Shown one piece after another: positions 1 through 6,900 of a stretch of 26,486 nt of DNA. This DNA comes from a virus, in IMG/VR virus record IMGVR_UViG_3300037245_000515, positions 1 to 26,486 of that record; one strand, given 5' to 3'. How positions within the stretch are numbered: position 1 is the stretch's first letter; every line of letters starts with the position of its first letter. A model generated the notes under the pieces. That model saw only the letters and a list, made by a program, of their open reading frames with translations. It was not told where the DNA came from and ran no database searches. The translations under genes and the position numbers were made by a program.

Positions 1-2
1 GG

Positions 3-311
3 CTTGATCTGTACATCCCTGCGGAGCATGAGGACTTTGTTGGTATCACCTACCATGAGAAGTACTTGACAGAGGGACAGATACTTGAGATCGACTGCAA
101 GATTGCAGACAAGTGTGACTTGGGTACGATCATCTACATACCAGAGGGTGACGAGTTGCAGGGTGGTAGACTGATCGAGCATGACCATGCTATCAACAGT
201 TGCTTACCGGTATGCTTGTTCGCTACGGCCAGAGAAGCCATTGATCATCTGACTGAACTGTACGAATACAGTCAAGGTGCAAGCGGTACCAGCTTTGGGA
301 GGAATGCTTAA
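3..311 (+). CDS. 5'-truncated protein, possibly nucleoside deoxyribosyltransferase-like
   Basis: The frame is open from the left edge, so the true start lies outside the window; the TTG at 66 is only an internal codon. About 102 residues are visible. They begin with LDLYIPAEHEDF and then run through an ILEIDC helix, an acidic CD turn followed by a hydrophobic strand (TIIYIPEG), and a GGRLIEHDHA segment. This order (Pro-containing strand, Asp-bearing helix, CD then strand, Gly-rich turn with Glu and His) resembles the C-terminal half of nucleoside 2-deoxyribosyltransferase-like (DUF4406-type) proteins common in phages. That is a pattern match by eye, and the N-terminal half is missing. The stop codon overlaps the next gene's ATG by one base, which indicates translational coupling to the phosphoesterase. 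The role is unproven; a nucleotide-metabolism function would fit the neighbours. Confidence 0.6.
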   Translation, partial: LDLYIPAEHEDFVGITYHEKYLTEGQILEIDCKIADKCDLGTIIYIPEGDELQGGRLIEHDHAINSCLPVCLFATAREAIDHLTELYEYSQGASGTSFGRNA

Positions 312-1006
312 TGAATACTCTTGCAATAGGAGACCCACATGAGCCTGTGAGTCACCCCGGATATCTATCATTTTGTCAGGACCTACAACAGAAGTATGGT
401 TGTGATTCAGTGGTGATCGAGGGTGACATAGCAGACCATCAGGCGATCAGCTTTCATGCTGCTAACCCAATGTGTCCCGGTCCTAACGACGAGGCTGAGA
501 TGACTGCACTGGCTATTGCTAAGTGGTACAAGGCTTTCCCCAATGCTAAGGTGTGTATCGGCAACCATGATTGTAGAGTATTACGCTTGGCAGAGTCATC
601 GTGTATCCCTGCTCGGTACATCAGGAACTACAATGAGACATGGTGTACACCGACCTGGGAATGGGACTATGAGTTCTTCATTAACAACGTATGCTATACG
701 CATGGTACTGGATGTGGTGGGATACACCCGGCGTGGAATCTGATGACCAAGAAGATGAAGTCGGTTGTGATCGGTCACTGTCATTCAAGAGCAGGTGTGA
801 AGTGGATGAGCAACGGTGACGAGAGGTTCTTTGCTGTGGACGCTGGATGTGGGATTGATGTGAGAGCCTACCAATTTGCTTACGGCAAGCACTTCGCTAC
901 TCGTCCGTTTCTTGGTGCTGCTGTCATACTGAACGATGGAACAGAGCCACACAGCCTACCGTTATTGTGTGGACATGGTGAGAAATATCACAGGAGTAAT
1001 TTCTAA
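311..1006 (+). CDS. Calcineurin-like metallophosphoesterase
   Basis: 231 residues, the size of a stand-alone phosphoesterase domain. All the expected metal-binding blocks are present in order: GDPH (residues 7-10), EGDIADH (37-43), GNHD (84-87), YTHG (129-132) and GHCHS (155-159). Members of this family use a two-metal centre to hydrolyse phosphomonoesters or phosphodiesters, including nucleic-acid 2',3'-cyclic phosphates. The substrate cannot be read from the sequence. There is no signal peptide, so it should act in the cytoplasm. It overlaps both neighbours by one base (TAATG-type junctions) and lies upstream of an RNA ligase in the same operon, so a role in repair of RNA ends is possible but inferred. 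Confidence 0.93.
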   Translation: MNTLAIGDPHEPVSHPGYLSFCQDLQQKYGCDSVVIEGDIADHQAISFHAANPMCPGPNDEAEMTALAIAKWYKAFPNAKVCIGNHDCRVLRLAESSCIPARYIRNYNETWCTPTWEWDYEFFINNVCYTHGTGCGGIHPAWNLMTKKMKSVVIGHCHSRAGVKWMSNGDERFFAVDAGCGIDVRAYQFAYGKHFATRPFLGAAVILNDGTEPHSLPLLCGHGEKYHRSNF

Positions 1007-1185
1007 TGGATACACTAATCGTATCAGAACAAGACGGAATGAAGATGACACCGCAACATGAATATCCGGGGTTGCATACGTGCGACTGTGGTAGTGGGAT
1101 AGTACCTGAGTCGGTGTACCTAAACAAGAAACTCATTGGCTTTCATTGTCGCCGGTGTGTAAGAAACTATGTGCGAAGGGGGTAG
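1006..1185 (+). CDS. Small cysteine-pair protein (59 aa), zinc-ribbon-like
   Basis: Starts with ATG inside the TAATG junction with the phosphoesterase and ends at TAG at 1183-1185. The protein has 59 residues. It carries C26-x-C28 (HTCDCGSG) and C48-x-x-C51 (HCRRC), a spacing compatible with one zinc site, and has a basic C-terminus (VRRG). The stop codon lies within the purine-rich ribosome binding site of the next gene. No family is recognised. Similar cysteine pairs recur in several of the following small genes, which supports it being a real gene. A nucleic-acid or protein-binding adaptor role is speculative. Confidence 0.7.
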   Translation: MDTLIVSEQDGMKMTPQHEYPGLHTCDCGSGIVPESVYLNKKLIGFHCRRCVRNYVRRG

Positions 1186-1186
1186 T

Positions 1187-1423
1187 ATGAAGGCGAATGT
1201 GACAGGTGACAAGGGTGAATGGGTGTGCTCTATTCTTGCTAACTTATCAGAGGGAGAGGGTTTGCAGTCCAAGAATGGTGAACTGAGGGTACGGATAGGT
1301 TGTTCTCAGTACCTCCTTCGACAAGCAGATGGTGAAATCTCTGTGTGGGAGTCTCAGGATTGGCCCCACGATACCAAAGGTGTTAGAGTACATGTGCAAA
1401 TGAATTTGAATGTGACAAAATAA
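1187..1423 (+). CDS. Small beta-rich phage protein, first tandem paralogue
   Basis: The ATG at 1187 is preferred over the upstream in-frame ATG at 1169. It has a strong ribosome binding site (AAGGGGG) five bases upstream and begins one base after the previous stop codon. The product has 78 residues (MKANVTGDKGEW start). Alternating hydrophobic residues suggest strands: ELRVRIG, SQYLLR, GEISVWES and VRVHVQMNLNV. No catalytic motif or membrane segment is seen. The C-terminal half aligns with the next gene, including Y-L-[LI], the x-V-W motif, a following W, and the ending strand. The two genes therefore look like a tandem duplication. Function unknown. Confidence 0.75.
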   Translation: MKANVTGDKGEWVCSILANLSEGEGLQSKNGELRVRIGCSQYLLRQADGEISVWESQDWPHDTKGVRVHVQMNLNVTK

Positions 1424-1434
1424 GGGGTAGTACA

Positions 1435-1704
1435 ATGCAGCAAGACATGATATATGATGTGAACATAATTGAACCAAGTAGCCGCTTCATCCCGATAAAT
1501 TGGACTGATGTAATGATTGGGGATGGTACGATAGATGATCGTGGTGATGTCCGGTTAAAGATATCCGCACACACCTACCTAATCTTTTGTAACAAGAACA
1601 GAAACAACGGTTCCTTTCAGGTGTGGGGCTACAGTCACTGGACTACTCCAAGAGCCAAGCACTGCAAGATAACACTAAAGGTGGAGGCAACGATCAATGC
1701 TTAG
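1435..1704 (+). CDS. Small beta-rich phage protein, second tandem paralogue
   Basis: 89 residues starting at an ATG preceded by AAGGGGTAGTACA, nearly the same leader as the gene before it. The region from about residue 35 (DVRLKIS, HTYLIF, GSFQVWGYSHW, CKITLKVEA) matches the preceding protein strand by strand. This points to duplication of the gene together with its ribosome binding site. The N-terminal 30 residues differ. It has only two cysteines, not in a CxxC pair. The end overlaps the RNA ligase start by eight bases. Function unknown; a small soluble regulatory or host-interaction protein is possible. Confidence 0.8.
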   Translation: MQQDMIYDVNIIEPSSRFIPINWTDVMIGDGTIDDRGDVRLKISAHTYLIFCNKNRNNGSFQVWGYSHWTTPRAKHCKITLKVEATINA

Positions 1705-2617
1705 TGACTACAGTAAGGTGCATCAGATATACCATCGAGATACCAACTTGATGAAGGGACAGCAGGTTATCATTCAGGAGAAGGTGGATGGCTCACAGAT
1801 ATCCTTCGGTCGTAAGCTGGATGGATTCCTGCATGGCAAGAGTCATAAGAAGCAGCTTGACATGACAGCACCTAACACAATGTTTGGCCCAGCCGTAGCC
1901 TCTATCAAGCGGGCAGATGATAAGATGTGTATGGGGTTGGCTCCGAACTACATCTTCCGGGGTGAGTACTTGAGTCGGCCTAAGCATAACATCCTATGCT
2001 ATGATCGGATACCCAAGCAGAACGTGATCATCTTTGACATCGAGGCTGGTGATGATACCAAGGCGTACTTCCCTCCCGATGTGGTGAGGAACATAGCGGA
2101 GAAGGCTGGCTTTGAGGTAGTGCCTACTCTGTGGAAGGGACAGTACGATGACGTGGACTTCGACCTGATCAATGAGTTGTTGAAGACTCGCAGTATATTG
2201 GGTGGGAATCTGATTGAAGGTATCGTGATCAAGTGTTACAGCCAGCGAGATGCCAACGGCGACACCCTGATGTGCAAGTACGTGCGGGACGACTTCAAAG
2301 AGATGAACGGTGGCAAGAAGAACAAGACACAGGTTGACATCGTGAATGACATCGGCAACGCTCTTGCTGTACATGCGAGGTTTGAGAAGGCTGTGCAACA
2401 CGCCATTGAAGAGGATGAGTTGATGGGTGACATGACTGACATGGGTATCCTTATGAGGAAGTTGAACGAGGACTTCGAGGAACATGTTGACGAGATCAAA
2501 ACCCAACTGTACTCTCACTACCGCAAACAGATTCAGAGGGTATCAGCTAACGGCTTCGCTACGTGGTACAAGGGCAAGCTGCTTGATCAAACGTCTATGT
2601 CGAAGAGGTTGTTATGA
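1697..2617 (+). CDS. ATP-dependent RNA ligase, Rnl2-like
   Basis: 306 residues, close to the usual length of Rnl2-type RNA ligases (about 330). Nucleotidyltransferase motifs are seen in order: motif I EKVDGS with the predicted adenylated Lys29; motif III-like FRGEYLS (Glu90); IIFDIE (motif IIIa, about 110-116); motif IV EGIVIK (174-179); and motif V CKYVRDDF with Lys194. A charged helical C-terminal part (about 205-306) matches the position of the Rnl2 C-terminal domain. The enzyme should seal RNA 3'-OH/5'-phosphate nicks through an adenylated intermediate. The ATG overlaps the previous gene by eight bases, and the stop overlaps the next start by four. In phages such ligases often repair tRNAs cut by host defence nucleases. 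That role is inferred here. A DNA ligase is less likely because the OB-fold domain is absent. Confidence 0.9.
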   Translation: MLSDYSKVHQIYHRDTNLMKGQQVIIQEKVDGSQISFGRKLDGFLHGKSHKKQLDMTAPNTMFGPAVASIKRADDKMCMGLAPNYIFRGEYLSRPKHNILCYDRIPKQNVIIFDIEAGDDTKAYFPPDVVRNIAEKAGFEVVPTLWKGQYDDVDFDLINELLKTRSILGGNLIEGIVIKCYSQRDANGDTLMCKYVRDDFKEMNGGKKNKTQVDIVNDIGNALAVHARFEKAVQHAIEEDELMGDMTDMGILMRKLNEDFEEHVDEIKTQLYSHYRKQIQRVSANGFATWYKGKLLDQTSMSKRLL

Positions 2618-2814
2618 GTTGCTTCATGTGCGGCAGACGGAGATGGATGGCTCAGGGTACTCATCTAACACAATTTGGAAGTCATGTTGATATCAGCATA
2701 ACACCGAAGAGATTTATCTGCACTGACTGTCGAGACCGGTTAGCAAAAGCTGCAATGAAAGCTGTCATGGTTGAGATGGATTTGAATCCAAGAGGTGAGG
2801 TGGATTTCGATTGA
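2614..2814 (+). CDS. Small two-CxxC zinc-binding protein (66 aa)
   Basis: Starts at the ATGA overlap with the RNA ligase stop. The 66 residues contain C3-x-x-C6 (SCFMCGRR) and C37-x-x-C40 (FICTDCRDR), a standard four-cysteine zinc-ribbon arrangement. The C-terminal half is helical and amphipathic (KAAMKAVMVEMD). Basic residues next to both knuckles would suit nucleic-acid contact, but this is inference. It is translationally coupled to both neighbours. No named family is recognised. Confidence 0.78.
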   Translation: MSCFMCGRRRWMAQGTHLTQFGSHVDISITPKRFICTDCRDRLAKAAMKAVMVEMDLNPRGEVDFD

Positions 2815-2954
2815 GTGTACTAACAACATGTAAGAAGTGTGAGCGACAGTCCAGAGTACAGAGGGGTACTGTCGTTCACCGTGAAGGCAAATGTTATATA
2901 TGTTTACTAAAGGAAGGCAAGGTGAAGCGTGAGGTTTATAAAGAAATTGACTAA
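2811..2954 (+). CDS. Small two-CxxC zinc-binding protein (47 aa), TTG start
   Basis: This frame opens at TTG 2811, four bases inside the previous gene (TTGA overlap), and ends at TAA 2952-2954. The 47 residues include C7-x-x-C10 (TCKKCERQ) and C28-x-x-C31 (KCYICLL) with a basic stretch between. It is therefore a complete four-cysteine zinc ribbon of about the minimum size. No ATG start is available, so TTG is chosen by the coupling pattern. The C-terminus overlaps the next reading frame by 26 bases. It is short and unrecognised, but the conserved cysteine geometry shared with its neighbours argues that it is real. Confidence 0.6.
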   Translation: MSVLTTCKKCERQSRVQRGTVVHREGKCYICLLKEGKVKREVYKEID

Positions 2955-3312
2955 GATGGTAGTGGACATGGAGAAGAGGCTGACTCAGGCTGAGATCAAT
3001 ATAACGTCTGAGACGAGCAGAGCAGACAGACTACGTGACCGGGTTGACAAGCTTGAACTCAGGATTTGTTACTTGGAGTGTGAGAGGCATGACTACCGAT
3101 TCATGGGCAGGATTGACATCAACAAGCAGTACCAAGGAGTATACAAAGTTCTCAACATCCTCCTACCAGACTACCGGTACACTTTCCTCTGCTCTCAGTG
3201 TGGTCATACGTTGCAACTGAAAGCGGAAGGTATGTCTCAGCAGCAGCGAGTTGCCTTGAGAAAGTTGGGACTACTGGAAGAGGTACCCGGAGATCGGAAG
3301 GCACAGAAATGA
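2929..3312 (+). CDS. Coiled-coil protein with CxxC motif (127 aa)
   Basis: Begins at GTG 2929 behind purine-rich AAGGAAGGCAAGG; an in-frame ATG at 2956 is the alternative start. Residues about 8-50 form a charged heptad-like helix (MEKRLTQAEIN, RADRLRDRVDKLE) that predicts a coiled coil and oligomerisation. A second part holds one C88-x-x-C91 pair (FLCSQCGH) plus C47 and C51. The C-terminal 25 residues are helical and charged. The stop overlaps the next ATG by four bases. A small DNA- or protein-binding factor is plausible; no family is assigned. Confidence 0.75.
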   Translation: MRFIKKLTKMVVDMEKRLTQAEINITSETSRADRLRDRVDKLELRICYLECERHDYRFMGRIDINKQYQGVYKVLNILLPDYRYTFLCSQCGHTLQLKAEGMSQQQRVALRKLGLLEEVPGDRKAQK

Positions 3313-3512
3313 AGAAAGACCTGTCTATACCAACCACTCTGTTTCCAGTCGGTCGATGTGGTCAGCACCGGACATACCGTGGACTTGGAAAGCCAAAGAA
3401 TAACTGCTTGCAATGCTGGAGGATGTGGCTGTCTGAGCACACACATAGATGGAGTGAGTTGTCAGTCGATGAGATAAGAACCCTGATGATGATCATGGGA
3501 GGTTTCCTATGA
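3309..3512 (+). CDS. Small Cys/His-rich protein (67 aa)
   Basis: The start is the ATG in the ATGA overlap with the previous gene. The longer upstream extension of this frame would overlap that gene heavily and is rejected. The 67 residues contain C17-x-x-H20 (RCGQH) and C33-x-x-C36 (NNCLQCWRMW), followed by H44 and H46. This is a possible zinc knuckle. The C-terminus (DEIRTLMMIMGG) is a helix rich in Met and Leu. The stop overlaps the next ATG by four bases. Function unknown. Confidence 0.65.
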   Translation: MKKDLSIPTTLFPVGRCGQHRTYRGLGKPKNNCLQCWRMWLSEHTHRWSELSVDEIRTLMMIMGGFL

Positions 3513-3601
3513 TTTGTTGTAACTCTGCCTTCATAGCTGGTATCTTCGTCGGGTGGATTATCATTGGCATAGCACTGTGTATTGCAGGAGCATTCAAATG
3601 A
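3509..3601 (+). CDS. Membrane micropeptide 1 (30 aa)
   Basis: ATG at 3509 overlaps the preceding stop by four bases, and the TGA at 3599 overlaps the next ATG. The 30-residue product is almost entirely one hydrophobic helix (AFIAGIFVGWIIIGIALCIAG) with a short polar start containing two cysteines and a Lys at the end. It would insert as a single transmembrane segment. No usual gene finder would report it at this length. The evidence is the unbroken overlap chain through three successive hydrophobic peptides. Role unknown; lysis or membrane modulation are possibilities. Confidence 0.5.
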   Translation: MICCNSAFIAGIFVGWIIIGIALCIAGAFK

Positions 3602-3675
3602 ACTGGATACATTGGATTGGCACTGCTGCTCTGTTGATTTTTGCACTGTGCTTTATAATGGGAGAACACGAATGA
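3598..3675 (+). CDS. Membrane micropeptide 2 (25 aa)
   Basis: ATG at 3598 is coupled by an ATGA overlap to micropeptide 1, and its TGA at 3673 overlaps the next start. The 25 residues (MNWIHWIGTAALL start) hold one short hydrophobic helix with Trp residues at the entry face and GEHE at the end. A single-pass membrane peptide is the only prediction that can be made. It is too small to assign a family and could be a chance open frame, although it sits precisely in the overlap chain. Confidence 0.4.
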   Translation: MNWIHWIGTAALLIFALCFIMGEHE

Positions 3676-3782
3676 TGAGTAATGACATGAGAGAAAAGAT
3701 ATTTGGTTTGGTTATCTGTGGTATGATCTGTCTTACGATCATTGCAGTTGTATCAATAATGGGAAGCTCTATGAACAGCTAA
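3672..3782 (+). CDS. Membrane micropeptide 3 (36 aa)
   Basis: Starts at tandem ATG codons (3672 or 3675), again overlapping the previous stop, and ends at TAA 3780-3782. The 36 residues show a polar N-terminus (MSNDMREK) followed by a strong transmembrane helix (FGLVICGMICLTIIAVVSIM) and a short polar tail. This is a typical N-in single-pass topology. It is the last gene of the + strand operon; nine bases later a hairpin begins that ends the opposite operon. Possible roles include a small holin-like or inner-membrane regulatory peptide. No homologue is recognised. Confidence 0.5.
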   Translation: MMSNDMREKIFGLVICGMICLTIIAVVSIMGSSMNS

Positions 3783-3783
3783 C

Positions 3784-3822
3784 AAAAAAAGGGGAGGCCG
3801 ATGTGCGATAGTCGGTCTCCCC
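3784..3822 (-). terminator. Rho-independent terminator of the late (-) operon
   Basis: The bases 3791-3802 (GGGGAGGCCGAT) pair with 3811-3822 (GTCGGTCTCCCC) as a 12-bp stem with two G-U pairs and an eight-base loop. On the - strand the stem is followed directly by seven T residues (A-run 3784-3790). It therefore terminates the long virion operon after the XhlA-like gene. For the + strand there is no U-tract, so termination there would be weaker. Confidence 0.88.
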
Positions 3823-3832
3823 ATACTCATAT

Positions 3833-3997
3833 TTACATTACAACTCCAACAATGACAGAGGCGATAGCCGCTATCACTGCACCTGCCATCATCAACCGGA
3901 CTCTAAAGTGTTGGCCCATGTGTATCTTCATCGTTGACTTGACCCACTTCATATCACACTTGATCTCAGCTACATCCTCAAACAGTCTGTTAGCCAT
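3833..3997 (-). CDS. XhlA-like small membrane protein (54 aa), possible holin
   Basis: The start ATG overlaps the stop of the 1147-residue gene by one base (TAATG). The 54 residues have a hydrophilic N-terminal helix (MANRLFEDVAEIKCDMKWVK), a basic linker, and a C-terminal transmembrane helix from about residue 35 (MMAGAVIAAIASVIVGVVM). This layout matches XhlA/hemolysin-type accessory holins, which have an amphipathic helix then one C-terminal anchor. That family assignment is by architecture only. It is the final gene before the terminator, a common position for lysis genes, but no endolysin is visible in the window. Confidence 0.7.
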   Translation of the reverse strand: MANRLFEDVAEIKCDMKWVKSTMKIHMGQHFRVRLMMAGAVIAAIASVIVGVVM

Positions 3998-6900
3998 TAG
4001 TCTTCTACTCCTTTCGATATATCCTCGATGTCTTTCATGTTGGCTTCCATGACTATGTTCTTACGGACAGCAGCCTTGCTCTCCTTCACAGCCCAATTCA
4101 GAATCTCCTGCTTGAACTGCGGGCTTTGTCTTTGATACCCCGGCTTCTCTATGATACGTGGAAGAGCCTTACCTAATAGGAAACCCAAATCATCCTGATA
4201 CTTCTGATATAAGTCACCATTCAGTCTCCAGTTCCTCACCAGAGTTCTGCTCAAACCACCAAGAGTCACCTGATACCTGTCCATCTCGTCCTGTACGGAA
4301 CGGGGTAGACTCTTCTCTACTTTTAACCCGGCCTCTCGCTGCCTTCGGACATCAAACGTGGCATTACGCCTCTCGAACTTAGCAATCATCTCCTGCTCTG
4401 CTATCTGTGGCTGGTGATCTCTTAACGCCTCCTGTGCCAGAGGTCCCAAGTTCTTCCATTCCTTACCATAGACATCCAATGAGTAGTGATCTCTCATCTC
4501 AGACAGGTCATCAAGAGCATTCGTCTCGAAGGTCTGTACCCCAATACCGTGAAACGCAAGGGGAAGTACCATAGCATTTGCCGCCCTCGATTCGCTGTAC
4601 CGGAAAGCATCAATCGTATCCTGCAAGACCAACGGTGCCAGCTTCTGATAGATAGCCCACTCCATTAGTTCAGCTTTGTTCTTGAACTCAGGAAGAGGCT
4701 CACCTAAAAATGTTTTCTTTGAAGCCAACTCAATAACCAAGCCCGGAGTCGGTGCAAGTTTAGACTGGATGAACCGGCCAAATGTTTCGAGCCTGTTCTT
4801 TGTAAACAATTCCCCGGAGGACACGGCCTTACCTGTACCGGTAGCCAACTGTGCTGCTGTCCTTATGATCTGCTGGAAGCCACCCCATATATCTATGCGA
4901 GTCCTGCCAATCTTGATCTTACCGAAGTCACTTGATCTCCAGTCCTTCTCAACCTTCAACCCCAAGGCTATAGCCATAGCCATCACCGTACCACCAGCTA
5001 TCATAAAGTTCACCATCTGACTTGCCATGATCTTCGATGACGGACGAGGCTTACCGGTTACAACATCAACCAGACTGTATATGCCACTGCCTAACATCTC
5101 GAACCTTGAAGCCACATAACGTGGTGAGAAGAAAGCTGCATTCAATATGGGTAGGGCACCCTGTATCGTTTTGTTTGTGATGTTACCACGACCGGTTGAC
5201 ATGTTGATTAACTTTGCCAGTCTCTCATACTCCGACTGAGAATAGTTCATGCCTTCCCACTGGTTTGTTACTTGGTCCCATATACCAGCACGTAGTTTGT
5301 TCATGCCTACCACTGCTGCACGTTCCGAAGCCCTGACCAATGCACCTAAGAATGGTATCTGTTTAGCCCAGCTACTCATGTACCGTTCCTCAGTCTTTGA
5401 TAGACCGGCCTCAAGTTCCGATGTAAACAACCCACTCTCTTCCGCAAACTCAGCACCCTTCCTTGTAAGCAGTTCCTTCTGAGCCAAGTCAGCCCAATCA
5501 CTGCTAAAGTATGCTGCGTAAGATGCACCCAAAGCTTTTACCCACTGCTTAGGCCACTTGAACAGAGTCGTTAAACCCTGTCTGCCGATCATCGAAACCT
5601 CAGATGATGCGAGTAGTGTGGTTGGGAAGTTCACAAGGTTCACGGCAAAGTCGTATGCCTTACCACGTATACCCTTAGCTGCCTCTGCCAGTCCAGAGAG
5701 TACCTCTTTACCAGTCACCCGGCCAAGTGCTACCATCTCTGACTCAGTGGGAACGAACCCCATCTGTATCTTCTTCAATGCAGCAAGAGCATGGTCCTGC
5801 TCAAAGAACTGTAGTCCTTTAACAAGTATCGCCTTACGAATGTTCTCGTAGTCCTGTGGGGATACCTGTTCATCAGTGAAGTTATCGAAGGTAGCCTTCG
5901 GCATCTCGCCAGCCAGTTCACCTCTCGCCTCATCCTGTGCTGCTTGTATGTCGGATGGGTCTTTCTTCAATGCCAGATGTCTACGTTCCTTGGCTCTGCC
6001 CACTCGCTTACCCAACTCCAGTGATCTCTCATCTGCTGTGAGTCTGCGTGCTGTGGGGAATGCTGCCTTTACGATTGACTTGTTAAGCTTGTCAATGGAC
6101 TGTTTGTTCTCAGCCTCTTCCGGTGTCATCAGTTCGTCTACTGGCTCAATCTCTTTACCCTCAACGATAGCATCCTGTACCTTCACCAGATCATTCTTAG
6201 CCTGCACCTGCTCAGTATATGCCTCGTAGTCACCCTCTTGTGCTTCCGGGTTCTCTTCAAGGTACTCGTCCTGAGACATGGCTGTTTCTTCTGACAAGGA
6301 TACTTCAAGAAATGCTGCACCCTCTTCCTCAGTATAGACACCGGCATCTATGTCGGCTTCCACCTGATCGAACTCTTCATTCAACTCAGCCTTGGATTCA
6401 TCAGACAACTCAGGATTCTCATTCACTGCACTACGGAACTGATCGAGTCTCATGTGCTGATTGTCCAGACCAAGCATCTTCTTGGCTTTACCTGTTGCCT
6501 TACCTGCTGCTGCAAAGCCTCCACTCATTACCAACTCAAGTGGTCCACCGATACCGGCTGACTGTGCAACACCTTCCAGCAACTCCTGATCACGATCTGT
6601 AAACACATACCGCCAGAGGTTCTCATTGAAAGTCTGTGAGCCTTCTTCAACTGCCCCACGTCCAAAGGCTTTCATCCCCTCCCATAGTATCTTCTTACCA
6701 CCCTTCTTAACCATCTCACTGAATCCCTTTGCGAGACCCAGCTTCTTACCGAATGTCCACTGCTCTATAGCAGCTTCACCTAAGCCTGTCAGTTCAGCTT
6801 GGAATAACGCAGGTATAATGCCAGTGCCTTCATTCCTTGCATCTTCGTATGAAGTACCAGCTTTGGCCTGTGACATCACAAGGATACCACCACCGGGACC

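Noticed and set aside
1994-2518. 174-codon - strand open frame opposite the RNA ligase
   Set aside because: The ligase carries all catalytic motifs on the + strand; the antisense product is His/Val-rich with no domain.
3801-4052. 83-codon + strand open frame across the intergenic region
   Set aside because: It begins inside the terminator hairpin and runs antisense to the XhlA-like gene, which has a precise overlap start and a sensible membrane design.
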